40,849 bases of DNA from Thermococcaceae archaeon (GCA_030156945.1 JASGLT010000018.1:1-40849); one strand, 5' to 3'; counted from the stretch's first letter, positions 24,466 through 34,893 are shown. Made by a program: numbers and translations. Notes: generated from the sequence alone by a model not told the origin.

Positions 24466-24738
24466 TCAGAGGGCCATACCAGCCCTGACCTGGGCCTTCA
24501 TGACCTTCCTCATGCAGCTCGGGCAGAGGTTCGGGTAGGGCCTCTCAGGCCTCTTTTTGGTCTTCGGGAGCTTCCTGAGCTCGCTCGGCCTGCCCCTCGG
24601 GACTCCGTTGAGCGGCCTGCCGCACATGGCACAGTGGGCTATCTTCGGCTTCCTTCTCTCGAAGTGGATGACGGTTCTCCCGCCCGGAGTTCTGACGTAC
24701 TTCCTTCTCCATGACCTTGACCTGTACATCGGTTTCAT
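24466..24738 (-). CDS. rpl34e: 50S ribosomal protein L34e
   Basis: A 90-residue, very basic protein with a zinc ribbon: CAMC (residues 36-39) and CPSC (about 72-75). It starts [14 protein letters not shown] as in Pyrococcus, with GGGGTGAGAGC before the ATG. It has its own TATA box upstream, so L34e-cmk-L14e may form a sub-unit of the cluster. Confidence 0.97.
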   Translation of the reverse strand: MKPMYRSRSWRRKYVRTPGGRTVIHFERRKPKIAHCAMCGRPLNGVPRGRPSELRKLPKTKKRPERPYPNLCPSCMRKVMKAQVRAGMAL

Positions 24739-24770
24739 GCTCTCACCCCGGAACCCTTTTCAGTAGAGCG

Positions 24771-24780
24771 TTTTTAAATT
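24771..24780 (-). promoter_or_regulatory. internal promoter before L34e
   Basis: Minus-strand TATA-like AATTTAAAAA overlaps the stop of the DUF106 gene and predicts transcription start near 24749, about 10 bases before ATG 24738. Confidence 0.55.
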
Positions 24781-25304
24781 TATCCCATGTCGAGGAACTT
24801 CCTAAGTATCATGCCGATTACGTAGCTCGTAAGCACGTACCAGCCCAGATACCCAAGTTCACTTGGTGGGAGGGCCGAGTGCTGCCACCTGTGGAAAAGG
24901 TCAAAGACTATGAAGTCAAAGGGAGCTTTGGCTATGCCGACTTCAACGTACCAGCGCCTTAGCCATCCGAAGAATATCCAGAAGATGGGAAGCGTGAGAA
25001 TCATGGGGATCATCGTCTGCCTCATCATCTCACTCTGCATCTTCATGAGCTCCATCTGCTTCTGTTGAACCTTCTTCAGTTTCTTTTCGTCGCCACTCTT
25101 CTGAGCCTCTCTCATTTCCTTCTGAAGCTCCCTCGCGAGCTTCTGCATGTGCCTCTGCTTTTCAATGTCGGTGAAGAAGTAGTAGATAAGCGTGTAAGTT
25201 CCACCGATTATGACACCCGCTACTGTAATCACCCACAGGGGGTGGTAGCCGGTTATGAACGGACCAAACAGGTTGTCAAGGAACTGGTATATCCCCTCAA
25301 TCAT
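24780..25304 (-). CDS. DUF106/EMC3-TMCO1-family (YidC-like) membrane insertase
   Basis: Archaeal YidC-like protein of 174 residues, of the Oxa1 superfamily that helps insert membrane proteins. Membrane segments are at about residues 22-44, 98-115 and 152-168. Between the first two is a long charged, Gln/Met-rich coiled coil (47-95) on the cytoplasmic side, typical of this family. ATG 25304 is chosen because GGTGGGAGAGT precedes it and the protein then starts with the first membrane region. It overlaps adk by 8 bases and lies close to secY, its functional partner. Confidence 0.9.
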   Translation of the reverse strand: MIEGIYQFLDNLFGPFITGYHPLWVITVAGVIIGGTYTLIYYFFTDIEKQRHMQKLARELQKEMREAQKSGDEKKLKKVQQKQMELMKMQSEMMRQTMIPMILTLPIFWIFFGWLRRWYVEVGIAKAPFDFIVFDLFHRWQHSALPPSELGYLGWYVLTSYVIGMILRKFLDMG

Positions 25305-25887
25305 ACTCTCCCACCGCCATATCAAGTATCTCAACAAGCTCGCTAACGGCCTCCTTAAGGCCCTTATCTTCATGATTCTCAATTATTTTTATGAGAGCGT
25401 TTGAGTGCATTGCGTAGCTGATTGCCGCGGCGCGGTTGAGGTCCTGGTGCCTCTCTATCTGCTCCTCCGTTTCCACGTCCCTATCCCTCTTGAGGTCGCG
25501 GAGGCGCCTCCCCAGTATTTCACTCGGCGTGGCTTCGATTATCACGATGAAGTTGGGGTTTATGATTTCAATGACCTCCTTCGGAAAGCCGAGAAGGTAG
25601 CCAACCGGGGTTCGTATTGTGGCATGGGTGTCTATCAGCACCGGCTCCTTCCTCGCTATCTCCACTATCTTCTCCGCAGCTTTGAGCTGAAGGCCCTTCT
25701 GAACCTCCGGGCTGAGCTTTCTCATCTCGTCCCTGTGCTTCACGAGTCCGCTCTTAACAGCCTCCTCAAACATTATGTCCCCGAAGTTTATTAGCCTGAA
25801 TTTGGCCCTCGTCTGCTTTAGGGCAAGCTTTGTGATCGTACTCTTACCAACGCCTGGAATTCCTGTTATGATGACCACAAACGGCAT
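25297..25887 (-). CDS. adkA: adenylate kinase, archaeal type
   Basis: Converts AMP + ATP to 2 ADP. It is of the archaeal (AdkA) type, with 196 residues and P-loop GIPGVGKST (9-17). The AMP-binding region includes [11 protein letters not shown], and the lid is short ([11 protein letters not shown]). ADP matters especially here because Thermococcales glycolytic kinases use it. The start ATG 25887 (MPFVVIITG) has GGGTGAG upstream; the frame is open further. A TATA box lies between secY and adk. Confidence 0.94.
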   Translation of the reverse strand: MPFVVIITGIPGVGKSTITKLALKQTRAKFRLINFGDIMFEEAVKSGLVKHRDEMRKLSPEVQKGLQLKAAEKIVEIARKEPVLIDTHATIRTPVGYLLGFPKEVIEIINPNFIVIIEATPSEILGRRLRDLKRDRDVETEEQIERHQDLNRAAAISYAMHSNALIKIIENHEDKGLKEAVSELVEILDMAVGEYD

Positions 25888-25926
25888 CCTACTCACCCGG
25901 GGAGGCTCTGGGTAAAGTAGCAAAGC

Positions 25927-25938
25927 GAGTTTAAAAGG
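25927..25938 (-). promoter_or_regulatory. promoter of adkA-DUF106
   Basis: Minus-strand CCTTTTAAACTC is TATA-like and predicts transcription start near 25906. The T-rich stretch right after the secY stop (CTTTTAATTTT) may terminate the upstream ribosomal transcript. Confidence 0.5.
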
Positions 25939-25960
25939 TTTTTTAAAATTAAAAGAAGGC

Positions 25961-27409
25961 TCACTTGGAGAAGAACCTCCTAAGGGCCGGGAACATCTCG
26001 GTAGCCTGTTCTCTGGCTATCTCCTCGTAGAACCTGTAGAGTATGCCCACCGTAAGGAGGATTCCCGTTCCAGTTCCAAGGGCACCAAGGAAGTCGGCCA
26101 GTATTGCCACCACGGCCAGGGTAAATGAGCCCCAGAAGGTCACGTAGGGGATGTACCTCTGCAGCACCCTTTCGAGTATCCTCGGGTCCCTCCTGAAGCC
26201 AGGTATCTGCAATCCTGCCCTCTGAAGCTGCCTCGCTATGCTCTTGGCATCGAGGCCGGTTAGCTCAACCCAGAGGAACCCAAAGACAAGCGCCCAGAAT
26301 ATAGTCATGACCGCGTATACAAAGGCTCTCGTAGGATCGTTTATTACGCTGAATATGTCCCCCGGTGGGTAGACGTACCTGACGAAGCCTCCAACAGGGT
26401 TCCCGTTTGAGTCAAAGACCCCGAGCCATGTTATTCCCCTGCTGGCCAGCAGACGGGCCCAAAGCTGGATGTTGGAGTAGAGGGCAAATGTAAGGATAAT
26501 GGGTATGTTGCTGACGTACATGAACCTTATCGGGTACCTGCCGCGGACGGTAACACGGCCGTAGCTGAGGGGTATCTCAACGCGCATGCTCTCGAGGTAG
26601 ACCACCACGAGGAAGACCACTATTGTTGCGAGTACGTCAACGATATCGGGCATAGTTCCCCTGTAAAGAGCCCCCGTGAGGTCTCCGTTCAGTAGGTGCT
26701 GTATGAAGGCAGGGATGGCACCTATTATGGCGGGTTTGCCCGTAACCGGGTCAATATACTGGCTCGTTGTGAGCGGGTTGAAGGCTCCTGTTATGACGGT
26801 CTGGGAAACTCCAGCCGCTATGAAGAGACTTATACCGCTCCCTATTCCCCATTTGCTCACCATTTCATCCAGGAGTATCAGTATCGTTGATGCAAAGCCG
26901 AGCTGAAGCACTATGAGGGCTGCCATACCAATCCCAAGGTATGCGCCTCCGCTCGGGAGTGTGATGGTCTGGAAGGGGCTCAAAGTCGTGTCGACCCTCC
27001 CAAAGGCACCTGCCCATACGTATATTGCCGACTCGAAGAAGCTCATGAATACTGCAAAGAGCTTTTGTGACGCCTGATAAAACCTCCTGTCATCGGGATT
27101 CGAGAGATCAAGATGGACTATCTCCGAACCCACAAGGAGCTGCATTATAATGCTCGCAGTGACTATGGGCCCTATACCGAGGGTGAGAAGGGAACCGCTC
27201 CTACCGGCGAGCACGAAACGAAGCGTCGCAAAGTAATCCTGAACCTCCTTAGGGATTCCATAAATCGGGATTTCAGCCAGAATAAAGTACAGCAACAGGG
27301 CGATACCCGTCCACATGAACTTTTCCTTGAGGGGTACGTGCCTCTTGGGCCTCTCGACCTCCGGGAAGTACCTCTCGATGGCATAGATGATATCCCTCAC
27401 CTTCCCCAT
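25961..27409 (-). CDS. secY: preprotein translocase subunit SecY
   Basis: Channel-forming subunit of the SecYE-beta translocon; exports proteins and inserts membrane proteins with ribosomes or SRP. It has 482 residues and about ten membrane segments. The plug/TM2a region is near residues 50-85 ([22 protein letters not shown]), the cytoplasmic loop around [23 protein letters not shown] near residue 400, and a short basic C-terminus follows. ATG 27409 is preferred because the GTG nine bases upstream is part of GGGTG, its ribosome binding site. Follows L15 as in all archaeal spc clusters. Confidence 0.97.
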   Translation of the reverse strand: MGKVRDIIYAIERYFPEVERPKRHVPLKEKFMWTGIALLLYFILAEIPIYGIPKEVQDYFATLRFVLAGRSGSLLTLGIGPIVTASIIMQLLVGSEIVHLDLSNPDDRRFYQASQKLFAVFMSFFESAIYVWAGAFGRVDTTLSPFQTITLPSGGAYLGIGMAALIVLQLGFASTILILLDEMVSKWGIGSGISLFIAAGVSQTVITGAFNPLTTSQYIDPVTGKPAIIGAIPAFIQHLLNGDLTGALYRGTMPDIVDVLATIVVFLVVVYLESMRVEIPLSYGRVTVRGRYPIRFMYVSNIPIILTFALYSNIQLWARLLASRGITWLGVFDSNGNPVGGFVRYVYPPGDIFSVINDPTRAFVYAVMTIFWALVFGFLWVELTGLDAKSIARQLQRAGLQIPGFRRDPRILERVLQRYIPYVTFWGSFTLAVVAILADFLGALGTGTGILLTVGILYRFYEEIAREQATEMFPALRRFFSK

Positions 27410-27443
27410 GAGCAGCACCCACCAGAGTTTAAATTAAAGGAAT

Positions 27444-27890
27444 TCAGGCGAGGAGAACCTCGCCACCTGCAGCTTTGATCTTCTCCTCTGCCTTTGGAGT
27501 AACGTAGTAGGCCTTGATAACCAATGGCCTGCTGAGACTGCCAGTTCCAAGAACCTTGTCCACTCCGAGCTGGGTGGTGTCGACTACTATCTTGCCCTCC
27601 TCCTCATAGGCAACGCCCATGTCGAGGAAGAGCTGGAGGTTCTCGTCGATGTCGCTGAGGTTTATGGTCTGCGGAACGTACTGGACTGCCTTGGGCCTGT
27701 GGAAGCCCCTCTTACCGAGCCTGTCCGGGGCGTACTTGATGGTCCAGGTCCACTTCTGGTCCTTCCTCTTACCTGTTCCTGCCATACCTTTACCGCCCTT
27801 GCTTCCTCCTCCCCTGTGCTTCTTCTTGCAGCCCCATCCGTGAGTGTGACTTCCGCGGAGCTTCCTAACCTTCTTCCTCCTCCTAATCAT
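27444..27890 (-). CDS. rpl15: 50S ribosomal protein L15
   Basis: Universal large-subunit assembly protein (uL15) of 148 residues. It has the Gly/Lys-rich RNA-binding N-terminus ([21 protein letters not shown]), an archaeal middle ([21 protein letters not shown]) and a globular C-terminus ending in GGEVLL. It lies 11 bases after L30. Thirty-four AT-rich bases separate it from secY. Confidence 0.97.
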   Translation of the reverse strand: MIRRRKKVRKLRGSHTHGWGCKKKHRGGGSKGGKGMAGTGKRKDQKWTWTIKYAPDRLGKRGFHRPKAVQYVPQTINLSDIDENLQLFLDMGVAYEEEGKIVVDTTQLGVDKVLGTGSLSRPLVIKAYYVTPKAEEKIKAAGGEVLLA

Positions 27891-27901
27891 CTCTCGCCAC
27901 C

Positions 27902-28369
27902 TCAGAGCATTCTCTCAATGAGCTCGTTTATCTTCTCGCCGCGGTAACCGAGTGCTCCGCCCTCCTTAAAGGAGCGCTTCTTGCTTCCCTTCAGTCCTCC
28001 CCTCGGCGGGTGGAGCCTGAAGACCGGCTTGATGTTCGGCAAGTCCTTGAGCTTCATCTCGCCGTTGACGACCTTCTCGGCGAACTCCTCTATGGTCATC
28101 CCGAGCTTCTCCTGGACGTAATCGTCGGTTATCGGCCTGTTTCCTATGAGCCTGCCCCTCTTCCTGAGGAGCTTGACGAGGGTCTCCTTGTCGATCTCGC
28201 CCCAGGTTATGTAGTCCTTGACCTTCTGGATCATCCCGCGGTAGCTGGGGGTGTCATCAACGAGTACGAGGTGGTTGATCCTGTGGAGGCGGAGCATGGC
28301 GAGGGTGTCTCTAACTTCCCCCCTCGCCCTAATTCCGCTCCTAAGCCTGATGAGCGCTAACTTAGCCAT
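27902..28369 (-). CDS. rpl30: 50S ribosomal protein L30
   Basis: uL30 of the archaeal long form, 155 residues. The conserved N-terminal core is [19 protein letters not shown] followed by [16 protein letters not shown]-terminal extension ([12 protein letters not shown] and onward), absent from bacteria, contacts rRNA. ATG 28369 has GAGGTGAGAGAAA upstream. It lies 11 bases after S5. Confidence 0.97.
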   Translation of the reverse strand: MAKLALIRLRSGIRARGEVRDTLAMLRLHRINHLVLVDDTPSYRGMIQKVKDYITWGEIDKETLVKLLRKRGRLIGNRPITDDYVQEKLGMTIEEFAEKVVNGEMKLKDLPNIKPVFRLHPPRGGLKGSKKRSFKEGGALGYRGEKINELIERML

Positions 28370-28380
28370 TTTCTCTCACC

Positions 28381-29088
28381 TCACTCCACCTGGAAGGTCG
28401 TTGGCATTTCCCTACCAACGATTATTCCGTAGCGTTCCACGTCCTCCGGCCTGGTTGCAACGCGGTTGGTGTTGTACAGGGCGTTGAAGACTGCCTTTGC
28501 GAAGTTGACGGTCGTCCTCGTCTCACCGAGGGTCTGGGACCAGACGTCGTGGACACCGGCAAGTGTAAGTATCTTCTTGCCCACGTCACCGATAACGAGT
28601 CCAAGACCACGCGGTCCGGGCATGAGCTTTACCTTAACGCTTCCCTCTTTGCCCTCGACGGCGAAGGGTATTGAGTGCGGCCTCCTGCACCTGCACTCCC
28701 AGCTTCCACAGCCGCGCTTGATCTCGATGATGTTCATCTTGGCGTAGTCGATGGCCTTCCTGATGGCGATTCCAACCTCCCTTCCGTGGCCGATCCCAAG
28801 GCCTACGTAGCCGTCCCTGTTGCCAACGGCCGCGAGAACCCTGAACCTGATCCTCCTGCCGCTGTCGGTCATTCTCACCGTGAGGGCTATGTCGAGTACC
28901 TCCTGGTTCTCCCTGAGGTTGACCTCTGGAAGGAGGACGTCAACTATCTGGGGCTCCTTTATCTGGTAACCCTTCCTGAATATCTCGTGAATGTCAGTGA
29001 TCTGGCCCTCCTTGACGAGTCTTCCGAGCTTGGTCTTGGGCTCCCACTCCTCAAGAACACGCTGGGCTATCTCTCTCGGGTCGCTCAT
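28381..29088 (-). CDS. rps5: 30S ribosomal protein S5
   Basis: uS5, at the mRNA entry and decoding-accuracy region of the small subunit. It has 235 residues: an N-terminal archaeal extension, the double-stranded-RNA-binding-like S5 domain with [18 protein letters not shown], then a Cys-rich loop [16 protein letters not shown] typical of archaeal S5, and the C-terminal domain. Its ATG overlaps the L18 stop by 4 bases (ATGA). Confidence 0.97.
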   Translation of the reverse strand: MSDPREIAQRVLEEWEPKTKLGRLVKEGQITDIHEIFRKGYQIKEPQIVDVLLPEVNLRENQEVLDIALTVRMTDSGRRIRFRVLAAVGNRDGYVGLGIGHGREVGIAIRKAIDYAKMNIIEIKRGCGSWECRCRRPHSIPFAVEGKEGSVKVKLMPGPRGLGLVIGDVGKKILTLAGVHDVWSQTLGETRTTVNFAKAVFNALYNTNRVATRPEDVERYGIIVGREMPTTFQVE

Positions 29089-29690
29089 TCTCTCGCCCCC
29101 TCAAACTTCTCGATTATCTTAGCCTTAACCTCTTCAAAGTGCTCGGGAAGCTTCTCGGGCTCAAGGCCCTTAACGAGGTAGCCTCCAAACTGCTTCCTGT
29201 AGAGGCTCTCGTCCTCCTCCTTGAGGGACTTGGCGTAGTTGGCGATGTGCTCGCCGTTTATCCTGTAGTCCTCTGGATAGATTTCCTCACTGTGTGGAAC
29301 GTTTAAACCAGCGTCAACTGCACCCTTGAGTACTGCGAAGACGCTTGAGCCCCTGGTCGGCGGGTGGAGACCTATGTCGAGGATGGCCTCCTCCACCCCA
29401 GCCTGCTTGGCCTTGTAGCCGATGAGGAGTCCGAGCAGGTAAGCTGAGGGGGTGTTTCCTCCGTGGCCCTTCCAGCCGAAGTCCCTCATAAGCTCCCTCG
29501 TGTGTGCTGAAACTATCGTCCTGTCTCCCTTCGGGTCGTAAACCACGATCTGAGCAATGTGGTGGTTGAGGGTCTTCCTTACCACGAGCCTCGGCTTGCC
29601 CGACTTCAGAAGGGCAAGCCTCTTGTGATAGTTAGTCTTACCCTCTCTCCTCCTCCTGAACGGAACCCTATATCTCGGTCCGTGTGCCAT
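29085..29690 (-). CDS. rpl18: 50S ribosomal protein L18
   Basis: uL18, which binds 5S rRNA with L5 in the central protuberance. It has 201 residues with the archaeal-eukaryotic C-terminal extension. [28 protein letters not shown] and [14 protein letters not shown] are clear family segments. The GTG nine bases upstream is part of GAGGTGA, so ATG 29690 (MAHGPRYRV) is the start. Translationally coupled to S5. Confidence 0.97.
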   Translation of the reverse strand: MAHGPRYRVPFRRRREGKTNYHKRLALLKSGKPRLVVRKTLNHHIAQIVVYDPKGDRTIVSAHTRELMRDFGWKGHGGNTPSAYLLGLLIGYKAKQAGVEEAILDIGLHPPTRGSSVFAVLKGAVDAGLNVPHSEEIYPEDYRINGEHIANYAKSLKEEDESLYRKQFGGYLVKGLEPEKLPEHFEEVKAKIIEKFEGARE

Positions 29691-29700
29691 CTCTCTCACC

Positions 29701-30147
29701 TCACTCCTTCAAGATACCGTGCTCCTGCATGAACATGTAGAGCTGCCTCTTGTTCTTGAACTGGCCGCCCTTGGCACGGATGTAGAGCCTCCTGTAGGTG
29801 TGCTCGTCGAGCTTGCCCTCGGCCTTGAGCTTCCTGAGCTCCTTCCTCAGGGCCCTTATGGTCATCATCCAGCGCTCCTTTTTGCCCATTCTGGCGGTCT
29901 TCTTGCCCTTCTTGCTTCCGGGGCCCCTGTGGCGGCCCTTCTTCCTGGCCTCCTGGAAGGCCCTGGCTCTGGCTCTGCTCTGGCCCTTTATCGGCTTCTT
30001 CTTGATGACGCCGTCGTGGATGAGCCTCTTTATGTCCTCGCGGGTGATAGCAGCAGCCACGTCGTCAATCCTCTCGGGGTCGATCCACACCCTGTTCTCG
30101 CCACACTTCAACAGGTCAGCAGCAATCCTCTTCTGCATCTTGAGCAT
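29701..30147 (-). CDS. rpl19e: 50S ribosomal protein L19e
   Basis: Archaeal/eukaryotic large-subunit protein of 148 residues, nearly all helical and strongly basic. It starts [21 protein letters not shown], with a conserved linker [19 protein letters not shown] 30147 follows GAGGTGAGGTAG. It lies 10 bases after L32e and 10 before L18. Confidence 0.97.
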   Translation of the reverse strand: MLKMQKRIAADLLKCGENRVWIDPERIDDVAAAITREDIKRLIHDGVIKKKPIKGQSRARARAFQEARKKGRHRGPGSKKGKKTARMGKKERWMMTIRALRKELRKLKAEGKLDEHTYRRLYIRAKGGQFKNKRQLYMFMQEHGILKE

Positions 30148-30157
30148 CTACCTCACC

Positions 30158-30538
30158 TCACGGGTTCAGTACTTTAATCCCAAGCTCCCTTGCCCTTGCG
30201 AGTAGCATCTCTCTCTTCCTGGCACCGACGGTTCCCGCTATCCTGGCTGCCTGCCTGCTCGGGTCTATGGCCTCAAGCTCCTTGACGTTGTGGACGAGGA
30301 CTTCCTCGTAGCCGCTCGGGTGGAGACCGCGAACGGCCTTAGGTGAGCTCCAGCCTATGCTGGGTGAGCGCGGCTTGCCCTTCTTCTTGAGCCTCATCTT
30401 GCTGTCGATGCCCTTGGGCCTCCTCCACTTCGGGTCGTTCTTGAACTTGGGATACCTCCACCACTCCTGGCGGAGGAACCTCGGCTTCTTCCTCTTGATC
30501 CTGGCCCTTATCCTAAGGAGTCTCGCTTTCTCATCCAT
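30158..30538 (-). CDS. rpl32e: 50S ribosomal protein L32e
   Basis: Archaeal/eukaryotic large-subunit protein of 126 residues. Family segments are [12 protein letters not shown] near residue 21, [19 protein letters not shown] near 38 and [18 protein letters not shown] at the end. Lacks any extension. Part of the L6-L32e-L19e run, with about 10-base gaps on both sides. Confidence 0.97.
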   Translation of the reverse strand: MDEKARLLRIRARIKRKKPRFLRQEWWRYPKFKNDPKWRRPKGIDSKMRLKKKGKPRSPSIGWSSPKAVRGLHPSGYEEVLVHNVKELEAIDPSRQAARIAGTVGARKREMLLARARELGIKVLNP

Positions 30539-30548
30539 TTCTCACACC

Positions 30549-31103
30549 TCAGAACTTTATAGGCTTACCAGCCTTCTCAACGATGTAAATTCCATCCTGG
30601 AAGACACGCCTATCCCACTTGGTTATTCTCGTCGCCTGCTCGATGTTGGCAGCGGTCTGACCTACAGCTTCTCTGTCAATACCCTCGACGATTATCTCCT
30701 GACCCATTACCTTGACGTTAACTCCCGGAAGTATCTTGGCCCTCCTCGGATTCTTCTCACCGAGGAAGTTCTCGATGACCACTTCATCACCCTGAACCTT
30801 GACGGTTATCGGGAAGTGGCTGTATACAACCTTCAGCTTGTAGGTGAAGCCTTCTGTAACACCCCTCACCATGTTGTTTATGTGAGCCCGGAATGTTCTC
30901 GCTATAGCCACGTCCCTCTTCCTCGGGAACTCCTTGTATACCACGACCTTACCGTCTTCCGTGAATATCTGAACGCCGGGGTACTTGAACTCTCTCTGAA
31001 GCTCGCCCTTGGGACCCTTGACCTTGACGGTGTTGCCCTCAACCGTGACTTCAACACCCTCTGGAATCTCAACCTCTTCCCTTATCCACGCGTCTATCGG
31101 CAT
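30549..31103 (-). CDS. rpl6: 50S ribosomal protein L6
   Basis: uL6, near the factor-binding site of the large subunit, 184 residues in two similar domains. The first includes [21 protein letters not shown]; the second includes [19 protein letters not shown]. The archaeal loop [14 protein letters not shown] is present. ATG 31103 has AGGTGAAGCGAG upstream. Confidence 0.97.
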   Translation of the reverse strand: MPIDAWIREEVEIPEGVEVTVEGNTVKVKGPKGELQREFKYPGVQIFTEDGKVVVYKEFPRKRDVAIARTFRAHINNMVRGVTEGFTYKLKVVYSHFPITVKVQGDEVVIENFLGEKNPRRAKILPGVNVKVMGQEIIVEGIDREAVGQTAANIEQATRITKWDRRVFQDGIYIVEKAGKPIKF

Positions 31104-31117
31104 CTCGCTTCACCTCG

Positions 31118-31510
31118 CTAATACACGTAAGCTATCAGTCTGCCGCCGATTCCCTTCTCTATGGCCTCCTTGTGCGTCATGACTCCCTGGGAGGTGGAGA
31201 CTATGAGTATTCCAAACTCGAACGCCGGTAGAAACCTCTTCTCCCAGTTCTCGTACTCCCTCGCCTTAACAGGGAAGCGGGGTTTAATGGCTCCTGCCTT
31301 GTTTATTTTTCCTATCAGCTGAACCCTGTATATCCCTGCCCTGCCGTCGTCGATGAATTCGAACTCTCCTATGTAGCCGTTCTCCTGCATTATCCTGAGC
31401 ACCTCTCCTATCAGCTTGGAGGCCGGCTTTATGTAAACCTCCTTCTTACCAACCCTCTCGCTGTTGGTTATGTGTGAAAGTGCGTTTGCAAGGGGGTCAA
31501 GCAACGTCAT
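31118..31510 (-). CDS. rps8: 30S ribosomal protein S8
   Basis: uS8, a primary 16S rRNA-binding protein and, in many organisms, a feedback regulator of the spc operon. It has 130 residues. It starts [18 protein letters not shown], and the conserved end [24 protein letters not shown] contains the rRNA-binding Ser-x-Gly motif. It follows S14 with an 11-base gap. No S8-box-like leader could be confirmed by eye. Confidence 0.97.
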   Translation of the reverse strand: MTLLDPLANALSHITNSERVGKKEVYIKPASKLIGEVLRIMQENGYIGEFEFIDDGRAGIYRVQLIGKINKAGAIKPRFPVKAREYENWEKRFLPAFEFGILIVSTSQGVMTHKEAIEKGIGGRLIAYVY

Positions 31511-31521
31511 CCCTTCTCACC

Positions 31522-31692
31522 TCACTCATACTTCTTAAAGCCAAGCTTTGGAGCTACCTCGCGGAAGCAGTGCCTGCAGAGCATCAGACCGTGTATCCTG
31601 ACTATCGGGCCATACTGGCCGCAGCGCACGCAGCTTCTCGCACCCTTACCAAACTTCCTCGGCTTCCTCTTGTTGTAATCGGCCTTCGCCAT
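31522..31692 (-). CDS. rps14: 30S ribosomal protein S14 (zinc-binding type)
   Basis: uS14 of the short zinc-binding form, 56 residues, easily missed because of its size. It starts [20 protein letters not shown]; two zinc-binding pairs, CVRC (residues 21-24) and CRHC (about 39-42), lie in the second half, followed by [14 protein letters not shown]. Its ATG comes one base after the L5 stop, with GGAGGGATTGTGAG upstream inside the end of L5. Gap of 11 bases to S8. Confidence 0.97.
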   Translation of the reverse strand: MAKADYNKRKPRKFGKGARSCVRCGQYGPIVRIHGLMLCRHCFREVAPKLGFKKYE

Positions 31693-31693
31693 C

Positions 31694-32245
31694 TCACAAT
31701 CCCTCCACCTTAGCCTTGAGCTCTTCCATAGCGAAGACTATACCCTCTTCCTTCGTCAGCTTGTGCCTGGTCGGGATCTTTCTCCTCTGCCTCTTTCTCC
31801 TAGCGACCCTGAAACCCGGCCTTTCAAGCGTCACGCATACGTCCATCCCGAAGATTCCTATCTCCGGGTCGTACTCGACGCCAGGGATGTTTATGTGCTC
31901 ATCGATGCCAAAGCAGAAGTTCCCGTGCTCGTCGAAGTTGCCAACGCTGAGCTTCCTGTCAACGGCCTCAAGCAGCCTGTCCAGCATTTTGTAAGCCTTC
32001 TCGCCCCGGAGGGTGACTTTCACTGCTATCGGCTCCCCCCTCCGGATTCCGAAATCCCTGTTGGTCTGCTTTGCCCTTCTCCTTATCGGCTTCTGGCCGA
32101 CGAGGTTTTCAAGCATGGTCTCGGCCTTGGTAAGTCTCTCACCGCTCTCACCAACTCCAATGTTTATGGTCACCTTCGCGATCCTGGGCTTCCTCATCGG
32201 GTGAGCTTCCCAGTCCGCCAAGATGGCCTCCCTGTTTATCTGCAT
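31694..32245 (-). CDS. rpl5: 50S ribosomal protein L5
   Basis: uL5, which binds 5S rRNA and contacts P-site tRNA at the top of the large subunit. It has 183 residues; conserved segments include [39 protein letters not shown], and [11 protein letters not shown]. The C-terminal tail is an archaeal form. ATG 32245 has GAGGTGAGATGAG upstream. It lies 11 bases after S4e. Confidence 0.97.
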   Translation of the reverse strand: MQINREAILADWEAHPMRKPRIAKVTINIGVGESGERLTKAETMLENLVGQKPIRRRAKQTNRDFGIRRGEPIAVKVTLRGEKAYKMLDRLLEAVDRKLSVGNFDEHGNFCFGIDEHINIPGVEYDPEIGIFGMDVCVTLERPGFRVARRKRQRRKIPTRHKLTKEEGIVFAMEELKAKVEGL

Positions 32246-32256
32246 CTCATCTCACC

Positions 32257-32988
32257 TCACGGAAGGGAAATCTTCGGCTCATCCTTTCCAATCACAAAGG
32301 CGTACTCCTTCAGGGTGTCGAAGAGCTCCCCGTTCTCGTCCTCAATGGTGATGACGTCAGGCCATCCCATCGGGAACTTCCTGATCTCAACGACCTTACC
32401 CTTTCTCGCGACGTTCTTACCCTGGGTAACGAAGACGTAGGCGCCGACATCAAAGGGCAGTACCTCGACAACCTCCCTCTCAGGAACCTTCATGAGGACT
32501 GTGTAGGCTGTTCTGAAGGAGTCCTTCTCGGCAAAGCTCACGAGGTGGTTGCTGCCATCGTGGAGGTTGAGCTGAACCTTGGCTCCCTTGACCATCCTCT
32601 TGTTGTTGATGCGGAAAGGCTTAATCTTCGCCTCCTCCTCGCTTATCGGGTGGAGTATAAGCTTGCCTATCCTGTTCGGAAGAACCCTGTAGTGCTCCCC
32701 AGTTTCTGGGATCGAGACCACGTCCATTATTCCAACGGGGAACTTGTAGTCCTTCCTCACGCGCCCGTCGACGAGAACTTTGCCCTCGTTTAGTATCTTC
32801 CTGGCTTCCCTGGCGGTCTTGGCGTAGCCAAGGTAGTCCCTGACTATGTATATGAGCGGTATTGACGTTTTCAGGCTGTGCGGTCCCGGCCTCGGCCTGA
32901 CTGCCCACTTGTAAGCCTTCCTATGAATGTACCAGGAAGTAGGAGCTGCAAGTCTCTTAAGATGCCTCTTTGCTCCCTTTCTCGCCAT
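32257..32988 (-). CDS. rps4e: 30S ribosomal protein S4e
   Basis: Archaeal/eukaryotic small-subunit protein of 243 residues. It has a basic N-terminus ([16 protein letters not shown]), an S4-type RNA-binding domain around [22 protein letters not shown], a central domain, and a KOW motif near residue 178 ([17 protein letters not shown]). Its ATG overlaps the L24 stop by one base (TAATG). Confidence 0.97.
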   Translation of the reverse strand: MARKGAKRHLKRLAAPTSWYIHRKAYKWAVRPRPGPHSLKTSIPLIYIVRDYLGYAKTAREARKILNEGKVLVDGRVRKDYKFPVGIMDVVSIPETGEHYRVLPNRIGKLILHPISEEEAKIKPFRINNKRMVKGAKVQLNLHDGSNHLVSFAEKDSFRTAYTVLMKVPEREVVEVLPFDVGAYVFVTQGKNVARKGKVVEIRKFPMGWPDVITIEDENGELFDTLKEYAFVIGKDEPKISLP

Positions 32989-33353
32989 TAAACAGCCCTC
33001 CTCTCAATTATTTTCTTTCTCCTCTCATCGTCGAGGTTGAGTTCAACTATCATCACGTTGGACGGGTGGAGCGGGTAGAAGACCTCTGTACCGTCGGTCT
33101 TTTTGTGAGTAACACCCTCAACGTGAATCCTGTACCTCTTGAGGTCAACTTCCATGACCTTGCCCTCAACGCCCTTGAAGTCTCCACGGAGCACCTTAAC
33201 CTTGTCTCCCACTCTTATTGGAAGGTTCCTAACGCCGTACTTCTGCCTGAGCTCCCTGCTCAGGGTCGCACTCATTATCTTGCCCCTCAGGTGAAGCGGG
33301 GCATTATAGAGGAACTTCCTCTGCTTTCTCGGCTGTTTAGCATCCAACTTCAT
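32988..33353 (-). CDS. rpl24: 50S ribosomal protein L24
   Basis: uL24, an early-assembly large-subunit protein, 121 residues. A basic archaeal N-terminus ([21 protein letters not shown]) is followed by a KOW motif ([20 protein letters not shown]) near residue 50. The GTG nine bases upstream is in GAGGTGAGAGG, the ribosome binding site, so ATG 33353 is the start. Overlaps S4e by one base. Confidence 0.97.
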   Translation of the reverse strand: MKLDAKQPRKQRKFLYNAPLHLRGKIMSATLSRELRQKYGVRNLPIRVGDKVKVLRGDFKGVEGKVMEVDLKRYRIHVEGVTHKKTDGTEVFYPLHPSNVMIVELNLDDERRKKIIERRAV

Positions 33354-33363
33354 GCCTCTCACC

Positions 33364-33789
33364 TCACAGCACTATGCTCGCAATACTGCCGAGCCTAACC
33401 CACCTTTCAGCGGCTTCCCTCGCTATGGCACCCCTGATCTCGGTCCCCCTCGGGACACCCTCTGGGGTAACTATGGCTGCAGCATTATCCTCGAACTTAA
33501 CGCGCATGCCGTCGAGCCTCCTGTACTCCTTCCTCTGCCTGACGACAACAGCCCTGACAACCTGGTGCCTCATATCGGGCCTTCCCTTCTTGACCGTCGC
33601 TATGACCATGTCGCCAACTCCAGCCGAAGCGAGCCTCCTTCTTGTGCCCTTGTAGCCGACGACACCTATGATCTGGATGACCTTGGCACCGCTGTTGTCT
33701 GCAACCTTCAGGTACGCCCCCACGGGGAGGGCACGTGTGGGCCTAACGGGACTAATACCCCTGGTAGCACCTGCACCTTTCTTCGCCAT
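33364..33789 (-). CDS. rpl14: 50S ribosomal protein L14
   Basis: uL14, at the subunit interface, 141 residues. The core starts [21 protein letters not shown]; the C-terminal helix is [22 protein letters not shown]. It has the archaeal N-terminal extension. Its ATG follows S17 by 5 bases, with GAGGGGTGATCTAA upstream. Confidence 0.97.
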   Translation of the reverse strand: MAKKGAGATRGISPVRPTRALPVGAYLKVADNSGAKVIQIIGVVGYKGTRRRLASAGVGDMVIATVKKGRPDMRHQVVRAVVVRQRKEYRRLDGMRVKFEDNAAAIVTPEGVPRGTEIRGAIAREAAERWVRLGSIASIVL

Positions 33790-33794
33790 TTAGA

Positions 33795-34130
33795 TCACCC
33801 CTCGCCAGCCTTCTTGGTGACCGCCACAACAACCCAGCTCTTGGTCTTGCTGAGGGGCCTCGTCTCAGCTATGAGAACCCTGTCCCCGACCTTGGCATTG
33901 ATGCACTCCGGGTTGTGGGCATGGATTTTGCTCCTTCTCAATTCATATCTCTCGTACTTCTTGAGGTACCTGTAGTGCTGTCTCTCAACGACCACGGTCT
34001 TCTTGCCCTTGTCGCTAACCACTACTCCCTCGAAGTACCTGCCGTGTATCTTCAGGTTCCCGTGCCAGGGGCAGCGGGGATCGTTACACTTCTCAGCGGG
34101 AGGCTGAACCTTCAACCCAATCTCTCTCAT
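33795..34130 (-). CDS. rps17: 30S ribosomal protein S17
   Basis: uS17, a primary 16S rRNA-binding protein with an OB-fold, 111 residues. The archaeal [10 protein letters not shown] segment (residues 15-24) precedes the conserved [20 protein letters not shown] and the [12 protein letters not shown] end. The frame is open 72 bases further up, but ATG 34130 ([15 protein letters not shown]) matches relatives and has GAGGTGGAG upstream. It overlaps the RNase P gene by 4 bases (ATGA). Confidence 0.96.
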   Translation of the reverse strand: MREIGLKVQPPAEKCNDPRCPWHGNLKIHGRYFEGVVVSDKGKKTVVVERQHYRYLKKYERYELRRSKIHAHNPECINAKVGDRVLIAETRPLSKTKSWVVVAVTKKAGEG

Positions 34131-34504
34131 TTTCTCCACCTCTTCTTCAACCTCATCTCGGGCCTTCCAATCAATTCCTTTCCGTTGATCCGGACCATGC
34201 AATCGGGAGTCTCTACCTCAAAGACGGCAACGTCTTTGGGAACGACCCAGACCTTTTCCCCCACGATCACGAGGGTGTTTCTCGTCTCATCAACCACGTA
34301 CCCCTCGATGCCAACCAGCTCTGGATGAGATGCCCTTATAATTTTTGCTTTCAGGCCTATCAGCTCGTGCCAGACGATGTTTTTTCCCGTTACTCGACCT
34401 CTATGAGCTCCTCTGAAAATCCAAGTTCTGCCAGCAATTTTTTGACCCGGTCTCTGTGGTCTCCCTGGAGCTCTATTCTTCCTTTTTTCGCCGTTCCGCC
34501 GCAT
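34127..34504 (-). CDS. rnp1: RNase P protein component 1 (Rpp29/Pop4)
   Basis: Archaeal Rpp29 homologue; with Rpp21 it aids the catalytic RNA of RNase P, which cuts 5' leaders from tRNA precursors. It has 125 residues. The Sm-like core starts at [15 protein letters not shown] (about residue 42) and ends with [13 protein letters not shown]. The first 38 residues are a basic, Arg-rich tail ([20 protein letters not shown]) encoded in the sequence that also encodes the end of SUI1, in another frame; the overlap is 115 nt. No other usable start exists between ATG 34504 and the core, and relatives begin similarly. Confidence 0.93.
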   Translation of the reverse strand: MRRNGEKRKNRAPGRPQRPGQKIAGRTWIFRGAHRGRVTGKNIVWHELIGLKAKIIRASHPELVGIEGYVVDETRNTLVIVGEKVWVVPKDVAVFEVETPDCMVRINGKELIGRPEMRLKKRWRK

Positions 34505-34686
34505 GCCAGCTTCGCCTTCAGTTTTTTTGCAATTTCCTCAAGGTCGAACTCCTTTTCGTCTATACCCTCTATGATGGTCTTGAGCTTGCCGTAGCGGGCC
34601 CTTTCCACGTAAACCCTTATCCTCTGCTGCTCCTTCAGTACCTCCTTAAAGAGCATCTCATCCAGAGGGTTAACAATCCTCGGCAC
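34390..34686 (-). CDS. sui1: translation initiation factor SUI1/eIF1 homologue
   Basis: Archaeal aIF1, which guards start-codon selection on the 30S subunit. It has 98 residues; the eIF1 fold is visible with [44 protein letters not shown] (basic loop and conserved GDH) and the C-terminal helix. It starts 6 bases after the L29 stop. The codons for its last 38 residues overlap the start of rnp1. Confidence 0.95.
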   Translation of the reverse strand: MPRIVNPLDEMLFKEVLKEQQRIRVYVERARYGKLKTIIEGIDEKEFDLEEIAKKLKAKLACGGTAKKGRIELQGDHRDRVKKLLAELGFSEELIEVE

Positions 34687-34692
34687 CTAACC

Positions 34693-34893
34693 TCACCTTT
34701 TCTCCCTAAGCTTCTCCTTCTTTATGGTAAGCAGGCGCGCGATATCGCGCCTGATGTTCCGGATGACCATGGGGTTCTCAACAGAGGCCCCCATGGTGAG
34801 CACGCCACGCTCCTTGGCAAGCTCCAGGCGGAGCTGCCTGAGCTTCTCATCTATCTCCTCAATGCTCATCTCCCTAATCTCACTGGGCTTCAT
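34693..34893 (-). CDS. rpl29: 50S ribosomal protein L29
   Basis: uL29, at the peptide exit tunnel, 66 residues in two helices. It starts [18 protein letters not shown], and the second helix carries [18 protein letters not shown]. Its start overlaps the end of S3 by 14 bases. It is followed by SUI1 after 6 bases. Confidence 0.96.
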   Translation of the reverse strand: MKPSEIREMSIEEIDEKLRQLRLELAKERGVLTMGASVENPMVIRNIRRDIARLLTIKKEKLREKR

